DNA of 64,000 bases from Geopsychrobacter electrodiphilus DSM 16401 (GTDB lineage: Bacteria; Desulfobacterota; Desulfuromonadia; Desulfuromonadales; Geopsychrobacteraceae): NCBI RefSeq assembly GCF_000384395.1, contig NZ_ARWE01000001.1, forward strand, positions 1,886,894 through 1,950,893, given 5' to 3'. Below, one piece after another: positions 24,466 through 35,046 of the stretch. Within the stretch, counting starts at the first letter, position 1. Every line of letters begins with the position of its first letter. A program made the translations under genes and the position numbers. Under the pieces are notes generated by a model that did not search any database, was not told the origin of the DNA, and saw only the letters and a list, made by a program, of their open reading frames with translations.

Positions 24466-25361
24466 TTCGGGCAGCTATTGACATCGGAAGTAATACAGTT
24501 CGGATGCTGATCCCAGGCTCTGGCCCCATAGGGGTTTCCCATGAAAATTATTTTCGGCGCGTGACCCGCTTAGCTGGAGATTATGATCCTGTTGCCGGGT
24601 TGGCTTCGGCCAGCATGGAGCGGACCCTGATCGCCCTACGACAGTTTGCTGCCGAGTTGACCGGCTTTAAAGTGGATGAAATCTGCGCAGTGGGAACAGC
24701 GATTCTGCGCAATGCTGTCAATTCAAAAGAGTTCCTCGAAAAAGTCCACAACGAAATCGGGATTGATATTAGAGTAATTGATGGAAAAACTGAGGCAGAG
24801 CTCAGTTGCCGTGGCATTTTGACGGTTCTCTCCCCAACTCCCAAAAGAGCTGTTCTATTTGACATCGGTGGCGGTAGCACTGAAATAATCATGTATGAAA
24901 ATGGTAAGATCCTGCAGCGAGAAAGTCTTCCTCTTGGGGTTGTGCAATTAGCTGAAGGCCATGAAAGTTCCGGGGACTGCCTTCTCGCTGTGCAGGCAGG
25001 TCTTAAAAAGCTCATTGATTCGTCAATCTGGAAAAGCTGGAAACGAGACACATGTCCCCCAGAGTTAATTGGAACTGCCGGGACCGTGACGACTCTGGCG
25101 GCACTTAAACTAGAAATGCACCATTACGACGGAACAAAAGTCAACAATCTCGTTCTTAGCCGCGACTGGTTGAACTCTTTGTATTCAATGCTTCGCGCGT
25201 TGTCGCCTGAAAAACGCAGAGAACTGCCTGGCATGGAAGAGGGGAGAGCCGACCTCATTATCCCTGGACTGCAGATTGTCCTGGAGTTGCTAGATTGTGC
25301 TGGGGGTAACTCTCTACGTGCTGCGGATGCCGGTCTCCTCGAAGGCCTGCTTCTTGATTAA
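24462..25361 (+). CDS. ppx: Ppx/GppA family exopolyphosphatase or pppGpp phosphohydrolase
   Basis: ASKHA-fold phosphatase that removes end phosphates from polyphosphate or hydrolyses pppGpp. The N-terminal AAIDIGSNTVRMLI and the central FDIGGGSTEI are the phosphate-binding loops, and LIGTAGTVTTLAAL is the third. At 299 residues it is the short, two-domain form without the HD domain. It starts with TTG overlapping the transporter stop (TTGA), with GGAG upstream, so coupled translation is expected. Confidence 0.87.
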   Translation: MIRAAIDIGSNTVRMLIPGSGPIGVSHENYFRRVTRLAGDYDPVAGLASASMERTLIALRQFAAELTGFKVDEICAVGTAILRNAVNSKEFLEKVHNEIGIDIRVIDGKTEAELSCRGILTVLSPTPKRAVLFDIGGGSTEIIMYENGKILQRESLPLGVVQLAEGHESSGDCLLAVQAGLKKLIDSSIWKSWKRDTCPPELIGTAGTVTTLAALKLEMHHYDGTKVNNLVLSRDWLNSLYSMLRALSPEKRRELPGMEEGRADLIIPGLQIVLELLDCAGGNSLRAADAGLLEGLLLD

Positions 25362-25403
25362 TATTTAGATTGCATTAGGATTTTTTTCAATGGGAGGTGT
25401 CAG

Positions 25404-26705
25404 ATGTTCTGGAATAAGGAAGTTGAAACGTTACCACGAGAAGAGCTTGAAGCTCTTCAATTAGCAAGATTGCAGCAGGTCGTTGAACGGGTCTATTCAA
25501 CCGTCCCTTTTTATAAGAAAACTTTGGACGCTGCTGGAGTAACACCAGGCAGTATCCGTAACCTGGCGGACCTAAGGCGTATCCCTTTTACCCTTAAGCA
25601 AGACATGCGCGACAGTTATCCTTATGGGTTATTCTCCACCCCGCTCCAAGAAATCGTGCGTATTCATGCATCGAGCGGGACAACTGGCAAACCGACTGTC
25701 GTTGGTTACACCCACAGTGATATCGAAAACTGGTCTGAAATGATGGCTCGTTCTTTTGTCGCCGCAGGTGTTCACAAAGGCGACATTGTTCATAATGCCT
25801 ACGGGTACGGCCTCTTTACTGGTGGACTCGGCGCGCATTATGGCGCGGAAAAAGTGGGAGCTTCAGTTATTCCGATGTCAGGCGGAAATACACGTAAACA
25901 GTTGATGATTATGCAAGATTTTGGGTCAACGGTTTTGACCTGCACGCCATCATACAGCCTTTTTCTAGCAGAAGTTGCAGCAGAAGAGGGGATAGACTTC
26001 AAAAATCTCAAGTTGAGAGTCGGTATCTTCGGGGCAGAACCCTGGACTGAGGCCATGCGCCTTGAGATCGAAGAGAAACTCAATCTCAAGGCGATCGATA
26101 TTTACGGACTTTCCGAAATACTTGGTCCAGGCGTGGGAATCGAATGCATAGAAGCACAAAACGGGCTGCATACATGGGAAGATCAATTTATCCCCGAAAT
26201 TATCGATCCCGACACTTGCGAAGTCTTACCCTGCGGTGAAAGAGGGGAACTGGTGATTACAACCATCACCAAGGAGGGAATTCCGCTCTTGCGCTACCGG
26301 ACGCGTGATATTACACGCATCATCTCCGAACCCTGTATCTGCGGACGCACTCATCGACGCATTGAACGTCTGAGTGGTCGTAGTGACGACATGTTGATCA
26401 TTCGAGGAGTGAACGTTTTCCCCAGTCAGATCGAATCAGTGCTGTTTAATATCAAAGGCGTTGAGCCCCATTATCAATTAATTATTAATCGTGAAGGAAA
26501 TCTGGATACCCTTGAAGTGCAGGTTGAAGTAAATGAGCAGACCTTTTCTGACGAAATAAAAAATTTGCAGATTCTTTCGAATCGTATTCGTCATTCGATC
26601 AAGGAGATGCTTGGCGTTACCTGTCAGGTTCGCCTGGTGGAGCCTAAAACCATTGTCCGTTCAGAAGGCAAGGCCAAACGGGTCATCGACAACCGAAAAC
26701 CCTGA
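25404..26705 (+). CDS. paaK: Phenylacetate-CoA ligase (PaaK family)
   Basis: AMP-forming ligase converting phenylacetate (or another aryl acid) to its CoA thioester. The P-loop-like [15 protein letters not shown] lies near residues 90-104; YGLSE near 235-239 and RYRTRD near 299-304 are adenylate-forming motifs. The length of 433 is standard. In anaerobic deltaproteobacteria this gene often sits with an ACT protein and indolepyruvate oxidoreductase genes and takes part in aromatic amino-acid use; here only the ACT gene follows. GGGAGG precedes the ATG. Confidence 0.9.
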   Translation: MFWNKEVETLPREELEALQLARLQQVVERVYSTVPFYKKTLDAAGVTPGSIRNLADLRRIPFTLKQDMRDSYPYGLFSTPLQEIVRIHASSGTTGKPTVVGYTHSDIENWSEMMARSFVAAGVHKGDIVHNAYGYGLFTGGLGAHYGAEKVGASVIPMSGGNTRKQLMIMQDFGSTVLTCTPSYSLFLAEVAAEEGIDFKNLKLRVGIFGAEPWTEAMRLEIEEKLNLKAIDIYGLSEILGPGVGIECIEAQNGLHTWEDQFIPEIIDPDTCEVLPCGERGELVITTITKEGIPLLRYRTRDITRIISEPCICGRTHRRIERLSGRSDDMLIIRGVNVFPSQIESVLFNIKGVEPHYQLIINREGNLDTLEVQVEVNEQTFSDEIKNLQILSNRIRHSIKEMLGVTCQVRLVEPKTIVRSEGKAKRVIDNRKP

Positions 26706-26726
26706 GCATCTGTAATTTGGGAGCAA

Positions 26727-27161
26727 ATGATGAAAGTTGAACAGATATCAATTTTTATAGAGAATAAGTCAGGTCGTTTGGCCGAAGTTGCTGAAATTCT
26801 AGCAAACGCTGGCATAAATATCCGCGCTTTGTCGCTAGCCGACACTTCCGATTTCGGTATCTTACGACTGATCGTGGATAATCCCGTAAAGGCACTGGAA
26901 ATGTTGCGGGATAACTCTTTTACAGTCAGTAAAACTGAAGTCGTTGGCATTGAAGTGCCAAATCAGCCAGGAGGCTTAGCATTGATCCTGTCGATTCTTG
27001 ACAAGAGTCAGATCAATGTTGAGTACATGTATGCGTTCGGTGAACGCCCGGGAGGGAATGCGATCATCATCTTTCGCTTCGATAATATCGATGAAGCCAT
27101 TAGCGTTCTCAAGAACAATGGCATACTGGTCATTGCTTGTGATGTTATTTCCGGAATATAA
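26727..27161 (+). CDS. Tandem ACT-domain amino-acid-binding protein
   Basis: Two ACT domains span residues ~4-70 and ~72-142, each starting with the ligand-loop pattern ([13 protein letters not shown] and [13 protein letters not shown]). No catalytic domain is present. Stand-alone double ACT proteins next to paaK are a recurring pair, probably sensing an aromatic amino acid. The gene starts 21 bases after paaK with GGGAG upstream. Confidence 0.87.
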   Translation: MMKVEQISIFIENKSGRLAEVAEILANAGINIRALSLADTSDFGILRLIVDNPVKALEMLRDNSFTVSKTEVVGIEVPNQPGGLALILSILDKSQINVEYMYAFGERPGGNAIIIFRFDNIDEAISVLKNNGILVIACDVISGI

Positions 27162-27307
27162 TTATAATTCAAAGAGATGTTTTCCTGGACTTCATGTAAT
27201 CACTCAAGTTCTAGGTAGCTACTATAGGGCCTCAACAAGGGGTTGGCTAAGGGAGCTAATAACTAGCTAAAGTACCCGTTTTTACCATTTGTTTCTTTGA
27301 TTTCCGC

Positions 27308-27336
27308 TTGACAGTCCGTACCAATTCCTAGATAAT
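27308..27336 (+). promoter_or_regulatory. Promoter of tRNA-Pro
   Basis: TTGACA at 27308-27313, a 17-base spacer and GATAAT at 27331-27336, 18 bases before the mature tRNA. Confidence 0.75.
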
Positions 27337-27353
27337 CCGCGGACGTTAATTGA

Positions 27354-27430
27354 CGGGATGTGGCGCAGCCTGGTAGCGCACTTGACTGGGGGTCAAGGGG
27401 CCGGAAGTTCAAATCTTCTCATCCCGACCA
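27354..27430 (+). tRNA. tRNA-Pro (anticodon GGG)
   Basis: Cloverleaf with acceptor CGGGATG/CATCCCG, anticodon stem CTTGAC-side pairing around a loop TGGGGGT giving GGG, T-loop GTTCAAATC, and an encoded CCA. It has its own promoter and terminator. Confidence 0.95.
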
Positions 27431-27435
27431 AAAAT

Positions 27436-27476
27436 AAAAAGGGCCGATCTCCAGAACGGGAGAGCGGCCCTTTTTT
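27436..27476 (+). terminator. Intrinsic terminator of tRNA-Pro
   Basis: AAAAAGGGCCG pairs with CGGCCCTTTTTT, with an inner CTCC/GGAG helix, ending in a T run. Confidence 0.85.
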
Positions 27477-27548
27477 AATTTAATATCAATCCTACCGAAC
27501 GTCGCATAATGTATATTATGTAAACTAGAATATTATCAATTCGAATCC

Positions 27549-29693
27549 TTAGCCAATGGTGATGAGATCCAGACGACCACCCCAACGCCTTAATAGCTCT
27601 TGCTTCACCTCATTGGTTGCCGCATCGGCGAGATAATTGGTTGTTTGCGCAAATTCAAAAGCATCCTGACGTGCCATCTCAAGGATATCCCCATCCCTCA
27701 ATATACTCGCCACTCTAAAATCAGGGAGTCCCGACTGTCTGGTCCCCAGGAATTCTCCAGGCCCGCGAATCTCAAGGTCGGCTTCGGCAATGCGAAAGCC
27801 ATCACTGGTCTCAACCATTACGTCCAGTCTTTGGCGAGCTTCTTCACTGTAATGCCCGGATGAAAGTAAAAAACAAAAACTCTCATCTCCGCCTCGTCCT
27901 ACTCTGCCACGCAGCTGGTGCAATTGAGCAAGGCCAAATCGATCAGCATGTTCAATAATCATTATCGTCGCATTCGCAACATCGACCCCAACCTCAATCA
28001 CAGTCGTTGCAACCAGAATATCCAACTGATGAGATCTGAATTCCTGCATCACAAGATCTTTGTCGGCCTGTTTCATCCGACCGTGCAATAGTCCGATCCT
28101 GGCATCGGGGAAATGAGCAGCAAGCTGAACAGAAGCTTCTGTGGCAGCCAACAGATCAGAATTTTCGGTCTCCTCAACCAGAGGATAGACAATATAGGCC
28201 TGACGGCCCAGGGCCAGTTGCCGCCGCAAACCTTCATAAGCCAGATTGCGACGACCTTCTGGATAATGGTGGGTTTTTACCGGTATCCTGCCCGGGGGTA
28301 ACTCATCGATCACCGACAACGCAAGATCACCATAAAGGGTCATGGAAAGAGTGCGCGGGATCGGGGTCGCCGTCATCACTAAAATATCTGGATTTTCCCC
28401 TTTTTGTTTTAAAACACCGCGTTGTTTAACGCCGAACCGATGTTGTTCATCCACAATCCCCAAACCGAGCCGTTTAAATTGAACGCCCTCTTGTAACACC
28501 GCGTGAGTACCGACCAGAAGATGAAGATCCCCTGATTCAAGGTCTGCAAGTATTCGTTTTCTTTCAGATTGCGGGATACCACTGCGTAGCAACTCACAGC
28601 GAAGGCCTAAATGTGGCAGCCACTGGCTGAAGGTTGAAAAATGTTGCTCGGCGAGTATCTCGGTCGGAGCGAGCACTGCAACCTGGGTCTCATTCTCAAT
28701 CGCGATCAGCGCTGCCATCAAGGCCACAATCGTCTTACCGCTGCCGACATCCCCCTGCAAAAGGCGATGCATAGGTACATTCGACATCATATCCCGTTTA
28801 ATTTCACCTAAAACACGCCGTTGAGCCACTGTTAAACGAAAAGGCAACAGAGCGGATAGAGGCTTTGTATAAAGATGATCCACCTTAAAGGCGATCCCCT
28901 GCTCAATTTCAATACCGTGGCGTTTTAAGGCAAGGCCGAGTTCTAAAAAGAAGAACTCATCATAAACAACACTGCGCCGGGCTGGGTCTTGTCCGCTTTC
29001 CAGTTGAGACAGACTTTGATCAGACTCTGGCCAATGACAACGGAAGATGGCCTCTGAGAGAGGGAGAAAACCATGTTTTTGTGCAAGAGCTATCGGGAGT
29101 GGTGAGCGAACCAGCGGGGCGTATTTCTTGACGAGATCAAACCAGATTTTACGAATTTTATACTGAGACAAGCCTTCTGTAAGGGGATAAACCGGTAAGA
29201 TCCGGCCAAATTTAAGTGGGTCTTTGCTCAGGAGTTCTAATGGGTCAACCCCCTGCGGAATAATTTCGGTATCTGGGTGATGAATTTCGCGCTGAGCGCC
29301 AAAGCTGTGGATTTCTCCAATAAAAACAAACTGTTGACCGATAGAAAAGCGTTTTTGAAGCCAACTTTTGCGATAGTGAAACCATTTGAGCGAAATACGG
29401 CCGGTTTCATCTTCAGCAATCACTTCGAAGAGTAGACGTCTGCTGCGACTGGTTAGCGCTTCCCCTGCGGCAAGAACACGGGCACAAAAAACCTCTTGTC
29501 GACCGGTTTGTAACTGATTAATTTTACGGAGGTGACGTCGATCTTCGTAGCGGGATGGCAGGTGATAAAGAGCGTCTTCTATGGTGTTAAGCCCCAGCTT
29601 GTTCAACTGCGCGAGGAGTTTGGGGCCGACTCCCGTGGTCCGGTCAAGACCGATCTGATCCAGGGGCACAAAAACTGGGGAATTTGGGGGCAT
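27549..29693 (-). CDS. recG: ATP-dependent DNA helicase RecG
   Basis: RecG remodels stalled replication forks and branch-migrates Holliday junctions. An N-terminal wedge/OB region covers about residues 1-230. The helicase core begins with Walker A GDVGSGKT at 314-321, then DEQHRFG (motif II), TATPIPRTL (motif III) and the RGRVGRGG motif VI region. 714 residues is a normal length. It is followed on the same strand in upstream direction by a DUF1858 gene, only 14 bases away. Confidence 0.95.
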   Translation of the reverse strand: MPPNSPVFVPLDQIGLDRTTGVGPKLLAQLNKLGLNTIEDALYHLPSRYEDRRHLRKINQLQTGRQEVFCARVLAAGEALTSRSRRLLFEVIAEDETGRISLKWFHYRKSWLQKRFSIGQQFVFIGEIHSFGAQREIHHPDTEIIPQGVDPLELLSKDPLKFGRILPVYPLTEGLSQYKIRKIWFDLVKKYAPLVRSPLPIALAQKHGFLPLSEAIFRCHWPESDQSLSQLESGQDPARRSVVYDEFFFLELGLALKRHGIEIEQGIAFKVDHLYTKPLSALLPFRLTVAQRRVLGEIKRDMMSNVPMHRLLQGDVGSGKTIVALMAALIAIENETQVAVLAPTEILAEQHFSTFSQWLPHLGLRCELLRSGIPQSERKRILADLESGDLHLLVGTHAVLQEGVQFKRLGLGIVDEQHRFGVKQRGVLKQKGENPDILVMTATPIPRTLSMTLYGDLALSVIDELPPGRIPVKTHHYPEGRRNLAYEGLRRQLALGRQAYIVYPLVEETENSDLLAATEASVQLAAHFPDARIGLLHGRMKQADKDLVMQEFRSHQLDILVATTVIEVGVDVANATIMIIEHADRFGLAQLHQLRGRVGRGGDESFCFLLSSGHYSEEARQRLDVMVETSDGFRIAEADLEIRGPGEFLGTRQSGLPDFRVASILRDGDILEMARQDAFEFAQTTNYLADAATNEVKQELLRRWGGRLDLITIG

Positions 29694-29707
29694 CAGCCCT
29701 CCCCTTG

Positions 29708-29911
29708 TCAGGCGTCAAAAAGGTCGTTAAGGGCAACCAGAATTGCTTCGACATCAACCCCATGGGCCATGGCCCCCTGTTCGAGGGTTTCGTTCATCGC
29801 ACCCATGCAGCCTACACATCCGAGATTAAACTTTCCGAGAACACCAGCCACCCTGGGATCCATTTGAAGAATCTGGTGAAAGGTCATATTTCGTGTAATT
29901 TGTTGGCTCAT
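29708..29911 (-). CDS. DUF1858 domain protein (putative redox disulfide protein)
   Basis: A 67-residue protein consisting of one DUF1858 domain, a family described as hybrid-cluster-protein-associated redox disulfide domain. The diagnostic element is FNLGCVGCMGA with a CxxC pair near residues 32-35. It may act as a small thiol redox protein. GGAG precedes the ATG. It probably shares a transcript with recG, which starts 14 bases later. Confidence 0.85.
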   Translation of the reverse strand: MSQQITRNMTFHQILQMDPRVAGVLGKFNLGCVGCMGAMNETLEQGAMAHGVDVEAILVALNDLFDA

Positions 29912-29996
29912 TATTGACTCCGTTTGTTTGTATTTACTCTCTTGTAAATTCTCACAAAAAGACAGGGGAAATGCAAGGGAACCTTAACAGGCATGA

Positions 29997-30473
29997 TCAT
30001 GAATATTCAATGTTGGTTATTTCATAGACCCGAATGCCTGAAGGCACATTGATCCGCACTTCCTCATCAACTTCATGTCCAATCAAAGCACGTCCGACTG
30101 GAGAGGTGATGGAAATTTTACCATCTTTAATTTCGGCTTCTTCCTCACCAACGATCTGATAGGTGACTTCGATGTCGGTATCAACATCGATCAGGGTCAC
30201 CTTCGCTCCAAAAACGATTTTGTTGCTTATGATCGTAGCTGGGTTGATAACCTGGGCTCGGGCGATCTTGTCGTTCAGTTCTTTGATCCGCCCTTCGACA
30301 AAACCTTGACGATTTTTTGCCGCATCATACTCGGCATTTTCTGACAAATCACCATGGGCCCTGGCCTCTGCAATATCCTGAACAACCTTGGGCCTTTCCA
30401 CCCTGACCAGGTTCTTCAGTTCTTCCTGTAGGCGTGCATAGCCTTCCGTAGTCACAGGAATTGAGCTACTCAT
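29997..30473 (-). CDS. greA: Transcription elongation factor GreA
   Basis: GreA rescues backtracked RNA polymerase by stimulating transcript cleavage. The N-terminal coiled coil (residues ~8-75) includes the tip acidic residues in AHGDLSENAEYDAAK; the C-terminal FKBP-like domain ends with PSGIRVYEI. I take the ATG at 30473, preceded by AAGGAG, giving the usual 158 residues; the longer frame from 30563 would start inside carB. It is the last gene of the pyr-car cluster but separated from carB by a terminator. Confidence 0.93.
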   Translation of the reverse strand: MSSSIPVTTEGYARLQEELKNLVRVERPKVVQDIAEARAHGDLSENAEYDAAKNRQGFVEGRIKELNDKIARAQVINPATIISNKIVFGAKVTLIDVDTDIEVTYQIVGEEEAEIKDGKISITSPVGRALIGHEVDEEVRINVPSGIRVYEITNIEYS

Positions 30474-30485
30474 ATCTACTCCTTG

Positions 30486-30522
30486 AAAAAAAACGGCGGG
30501 CGGGGAAGATCCCGCCCGTCGT
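30486..30522 (-). terminator. Intrinsic terminator between carB and greA
   Basis: On the minus strand a twelve-base GC-rich stem (ACGACGGGCGGG with CCCGCCCGCCGT, one G-U-type mismatch) is followed by eight Ts. The T run ends only a few bases before the greA Shine-Dalgarno, so it either ends the carB transcript or meters read-through into greA. Confidence 0.85.
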
Positions 30523-30559
30523 TGAAATAATGTGAACCGTTTGTAAGGTTTTCTAATCC

Positions 30560-33500
30560 TCACGCCCTCGAATAATACTCCTGAAGGGGCGTCGCGTCAA
30601 GAGATTCTCTTTTCATCGCCAGTAAACCATCGGTTACGGCCTTGATTCCAGCAACAGTTGTAAAGTAAGCAACCTCATGCATCAGCGCCGAACGCCTGAT
30701 TGAATAGGAATCCGAAACCGACTGTGAACCGAGGGTCGTATTAAAGACCATGCAAATTTCTTTGCTTTTGATTGAATCCACGCAATGCGGACGGCCTTCC
30801 TTGACCTTATTGACGATTTCAGCTGCGATCCCCTGTTCTTGCAGAAAGGCAGCAGTCCCACGGGTAGCAACGAAACTGTAGCCAGCTGCAACCAGTTTTC
30901 TGGCTGGTTCAATAATTCTTTCTTTATCTTCATCCTTTACGCTGACGAATATTTTCCCGGAGGCAGGTAAGTTAACCCCTGCTCCGATCTGCGCTTTGGC
31001 AAAGGCCTTGCCAAAGTCGTAATCGATCCCCATGACTTCTCCGGTTGACTTCATTTCTGGACCAAGCAGGGTGTCAACCCCCGGAAATTTCACAAAAGGG
31101 AAAACCGCTTCTTTTACCGAGATATATTTCGGGATGATATCTCCTGAAACATTTTGCATCTTCAACGATTCGCCGGCCATCACTCTGGCCGCTATCTGCG
31201 CCAGTTGTCGTCCGGTCGCTTTTGAGACGAAGGGAACCGTCCGACTGGCTCGCGGATTAACCTCGATCAGATAGATTGTCTCTCCTTTGACGGCAAACTG
31301 AATATTCATCAGGCCGACAACCTGAAGTTCCAGCGCCAGCGCTATTGTTTGCCTGCGGATCTCGGCAACAACTGTCGCTGAGAGTGAATAAGGCGGTAAT
31401 ACGCAGGCTGAGTCACCAGAATGGATACCAGCTTCTTCGATATGTTGCATAATGCCACCGATAACAACGTCGGTGCCATCTGCCAGGGCATCGACATCAA
31501 CTTCGATCGCGTCCTGCAAAAACCGGTCGATCAACACCGGATGCTCTGGTGAGGCTTCAACCGCATATTTCATGTAATTTTGCAGACGTTCACTTTCGTA
31601 GACTATCTCCATCGCACGGCCGCCAAGGACGTATGACGGTCGGACGACGACCGGATAGCCGATCCGCTCAGCGATCTTTAACGCTTCATCGTAGGAACGA
31701 GCAATGCCGTTTTCCGGCTGGCGCAAATTCAGTTTATGAAGAAGGGTCTGAAAACGTTCACGATCTTCAGCGCGATCAATCGCATCCGGTGAGGTGCCAA
31801 TGATCGGGACCCCGGCTTTCTCCAGGGCGACGGCCAGTTTCAAAGGCGTTTGACCGCCGTACTGGACTATGACCCCTTCAGGTTTTTCTTTCTCTACAAT
31901 TTCAAGCACGTCTTCAAGAGTAAGGGGCTCAAAATAAAGTCGATCCGAGGTGTCATAATCGGTTGAAACGGTTTCCGGGTTACAGTTGACCATAATTGTC
32001 TCAAAACCGGCCTTGGCCAGGGCAAACAGGCCATGAACACAACAATAATCAAATTCAATCCCCTGCCCTATCCGGTTCGGACCACCACCCAGAATCATAA
32101 TCTTGCGTTTGTCCGTCGGTTCCGCTTCACACTCCTCTTCATAGGTCGAATAGAGGTATGGCGTATACGCAACGAATTCAGCGCCACAGGTATCGACCCG
32201 TTTAAAGACCGGACGAATACCAAATTTATGCCGCAATTGACGGACATCAGCTTCGGTGATATCCCAAAGACAGGCCAATCTGCGATCAGAAAATCCGTAT
32301 TTTTTAGCTTCGAGTAAAAGGTCTCGAAAGCTCTCATCGCCATTTGCAACTTGAGTCCTTTGGGTGACCAGCAGCGCTTCCATCTCAACAATTTGTTCAA
32401 TATTATGCAGGAACCAGGGATCAATCCCACTTAATTGGTAGATCTCATCAACGCTAAATCCAGCGCGCAGAGCATCTGCAAGATGCCAGATGCGATCAGC
32501 ACCGGGAACGCGAAGAGACTCGCGAAGACCGTCCAGCTCTGAGGTACTGAGGTGTCGTTGGTAATCGTTCGTTGATTCAAAAAGCAGACTTTCCAGGCCA
32601 TAAGAGCCTGTTTCCAGAGAACGCAACGCCTTCTGAAAGCTCTCCTTGAACGTACGCCCCATGGCCATCACCTCGCCAACCGATTTCATCTGGGTTGTGA
32701 GGCGTGCGTCAGCCTGGGGGAACTTCTCAAAGGTGAAACGCGGAATTTTGGTAACGACATAATCTATGGTCGGCTCAAAGGAGGCCAGGGTCTCACGCGT
32801 AATGTCGTTCGGGATTTCATCGAGTCGATATCCGACCGCCAGCTTGGCAGCAATCTTGGCTATCGGGAAGCCGGTCGCCTTGGAGGCCAGCGCCGAGGAA
32901 CGTGAAACCCGTGGGTTCATCTCGATGACCGCCAGGCGCCCGTCGCGCGGATTGATGCCAAACTGGATATTCGAACCGCCGGTATCCACCCCGATTTCAC
33001 GGATAATCTTCAGCGAGGCATCCCGTAAAATCTGATATTCCTTATCTGTAAGAGTCTGAGCCGGCGCAACCGTGATCGAATCCCCGGTGTGAACCCCCAT
33101 GGCATCAAAGTTTTCAATCGAACAGATGATGACGACGTTGTCGGCAGTGTCGCGCATCACCTCGAGTTCGTACTCTTTCCAGCCGATAATTGATTCTTCG
33201 ACCAGAATTTCATCAGTCGGGGATGCATCAATTCCAGAAATCGCCATCTCCCTGTATTCTTCCAGGTTATATGCGATACCTCCGCCCGTACCACCCAGAG
33301 TAAACGAGGGACGAATAATGACGGGGAAACCAATACTCTCGATCACCTCCATCGCTTCCTGATAATTGTGCGCCAGTCCCGACCGTGGAACGGCGATGTC
33401 GATGCGCGCCATCGCAGCTTTAAAGAGGGTCCGATCTTCTGCCATCTTAATTGCTTTGAGATTCGCGCCAATTAACTCAACCCCGTATTTTTCAAGGGTG

Positions 33501-33817
33501 CCATCTTCTGCAACAGCCACCGCTGTATTGAGGGCCGTCTGCCCGCCCAGGGTCGGCAATAAAGCGTCAGGGCGTTCTTTGGCGATAATCTTGGTCAGTG
33601 TCTCAGGGGTAACCGGTTCGATATAGGTCCGGTCGGCAAAATCAGGATCGGTCATGATGGTAGCGGGGTTTGAATTGAGCAGAACAACCTCATAGCCTTC
33701 TTCTTTCAAGGCCTTGCAGGCTTGAGTGCCGCTGTAATCAAATTCACAAGCCTGGCCGATGACGATCGGACCTGCCCCGATAATCAGGATTTTCTTAATG
33801 TCTGTACGTTTTGGCAT
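30560..33817 (-). CDS. carB: Carbamoyl-phosphate synthase large subunit
   Basis: Uses ammonia from CarA, bicarbonate and two ATP to make carbamoyl phosphate for pyrimidines and arginine. The two homologous ATP-grasp halves start at [17 protein letters not shown] and at [17 protein letters not shown] (about residue 560); the C-terminal allosteric MGS-like domain covers about 940-1070. The 1085 residues equal the usual length. It follows carA by 33 bases. Confidence 0.96.
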   Translation of the reverse strand: MPKRTDIKKILIIGAGPIVIGQACEFDYSGTQACKALKEEGYEVVLLNSNPATIMTDPDFADRTYIEPVTPETLTKIIAKERPDALLPTLGGQTALNTAVAVAEDGTLEKYGVELIGANLKAIKMAEDRTLFKAAMARIDIAVPRSGLAHNYQEAMEVIESIGFPVIIRPSFTLGGTGGGIAYNLEEYREMAISGIDASPTDEILVEESIIGWKEYELEVMRDTADNVVIICSIENFDAMGVHTGDSITVAPAQTLTDKEYQILRDASLKIIREIGVDTGGSNIQFGINPRDGRLAVIEMNPRVSRSSALASKATGFPIAKIAAKLAVGYRLDEIPNDITRETLASFEPTIDYVVTKIPRFTFEKFPQADARLTTQMKSVGEVMAMGRTFKESFQKALRSLETGSYGLESLLFESTNDYQRHLSTSELDGLRESLRVPGADRIWHLADALRAGFSVDEIYQLSGIDPWFLHNIEQIVEMEALLVTQRTQVANGDESFRDLLLEAKKYGFSDRRLACLWDITEADVRQLRHKFGIRPVFKRVDTCGAEFVAYTPYLYSTYEEECEAEPTDKRKIMILGGGPNRIGQGIEFDYCCVHGLFALAKAGFETIMVNCNPETVSTDYDTSDRLYFEPLTLEDVLEIVEKEKPEGVIVQYGGQTPLKLAVALEKAGVPIIGTSPDAIDRAEDRERFQTLLHKLNLRQPENGIARSYDEALKIAERIGYPVVVRPSYVLGGRAMEIVYESERLQNYMKYAVEASPEHPVLIDRFLQDAIEVDVDALADGTDVVIGGIMQHIEEAGIHSGDSACVLPPYSLSATVVAEIRRQTIALALELQVVGLMNIQFAVKGETIYLIEVNPRASRTVPFVSKATGRQLAQIAARVMAGESLKMQNVSGDIIPKYISVKEAVFPFVKFPGVDTLLGPEMKSTGEVMGIDYDFGKAFAKAQIGAGVNLPASGKIFVSVKDEDKERIIEPARKLVAAGYSFVATRGTAAFLQEQGIAAEIVNKVKEGRPHCVDSIKSKEICMVFNTTLGSQSVSDSYSIRRSALMHEVAYFTTVAGIKAVTDGLLAMKRESLDATPLQEYYSRA

Positions 33818-33850
33818 GGAACGTCCTTATTGAAGAATGACAATCAGAAA

Positions 33851-34984
33851 TTAGCGCTGATTCTTCTTAAATTGATTGATCATGTCGATAAAACGCGCAA
33901 AGAGATAATGTGAATCATGCGGCCCGGGTGAAGCTTCGGGATGATATTGAACCGAAAACGCCGGGTATGTTTTATGCCTGATCCCCTCGACCGTTTTATC
34001 GTTCAGGTTGATGTGGCTGATCTCCACATCATCACCCAGAGACAGAGGATCGACAGCAAAGCCGTGATTTTGTGAGGTGATTGCAACCCGGCCGGTAACA
34101 TAGTCCAGAACAGGCTGGTTTCCACCGCGATGACCGAACTTCAACTTGTAGGTTTTTCCGCCGAGGGCGATGGAGAGTAGTTGATGCCCGAGACAGATGC
34201 CGAATATCGGAACTTGGCCAAGCAGTTGCCGTATCGCCTCCTGCGCATAGGTAATCGGTTCCGGGTCACCAGGACCGTTACTTAAAAAGACACCATCCGG
34301 AGCCATTTTCATGATGGTTTCAGCCGAGGTTGTTGCCGGAACGACGGTCACCTGGCAGCCGGCGGATGTCAGGTTGCGCAGGATATTCTGTTTAATCCCA
34401 AAATCGAAGGCCACGACTTTGAGCGGGCGATCGATCTGTGTGCCGTCGGCATAGCCCGACTCCAGGTGCCATACACCCTGGTCCCAGGCATATTGCTGGG
34501 CACAACTCACCTCCTGAACCAGATCCAGCCCAACGATCGTCGGGGCTCTGCGCGCCTTCTCTATCAGGCTGGTCGGATCCAGGTCAACGCTCGAGACAAT
34601 CCCGGTTTGCGCACCATGATCCCGTATGTGACGTACCAGTGCACGGGTATCAATTCCCTCAATACCGACAATCCCTTGTGCTTTAAGGTAAGCGTCGAGG
34701 CTCATTGTGGAGCGCCAGTTACTCGGGAATGGACAGGATTCTTTCACCACAAAGGCCGACAGGAAGGGTTGGCGTGACTCGACATCTTCCGGGTTAATTC
34801 CGGAATTGCCGATTTGCGGATAAGTCATGGTGACAATCTCACCACGATACGAAGGATCAGTTAAAATCTCCTGATATCCGGCCAGGCTGGTGTTAAAAAC
34901 AACTTCACCATATACTTCTCCCGGTGCGCCCAGGGCGCGGCCGGTAAAGTAACGACCGTCAGCAAGTGCAAGAATAGCTTTCAT
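33851..34984 (-). CDS. carA: Carbamoyl-phosphate synthase small subunit
   Basis: Class I glutamine amidotransferase subunit that feeds ammonia to CarB through an internal tunnel. The N-terminal CarA-specific domain is followed by the amidotransferase domain with the nucleophile Cys in GICLGHQL (about residue 264) and the His-Glu pair in [10 protein letters not shown] near the C-terminus. GAGGAATCC precedes the ATG. It is part of the pyrR-pyrB-pyrC-carA-carB operon. Confidence 0.96.
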   Translation of the reverse strand: MKAILALADGRYFTGRALGAPGEVYGEVVFNTSLAGYQEILTDPSYRGEIVTMTYPQIGNSGINPEDVESRQPFLSAFVVKESCPFPSNWRSTMSLDAYLKAQGIVGIEGIDTRALVRHIRDHGAQTGIVSSVDLDPTSLIEKARRAPTIVGLDLVQEVSCAQQYAWDQGVWHLESGYADGTQIDRPLKVVAFDFGIKQNILRNLTSAGCQVTVVPATTSAETIMKMAPDGVFLSNGPGDPEPITYAQEAIRQLLGQVPIFGICLGHQLLSIALGGKTYKLKFGHRGGNQPVLDYVTGRVAITSQNHGFAVDPLSLGDDVEISHINLNDKTVEGIRHKTYPAFSVQYHPEASPGPHDSHYLFARFIDMINQFKKNQR

Positions 34985-35046
34985 GGATTCCTCATGGTTA
35001 ATGCTTGTATCTAAAGACCTATAAGCAACGATCTGATTTAAAACGA

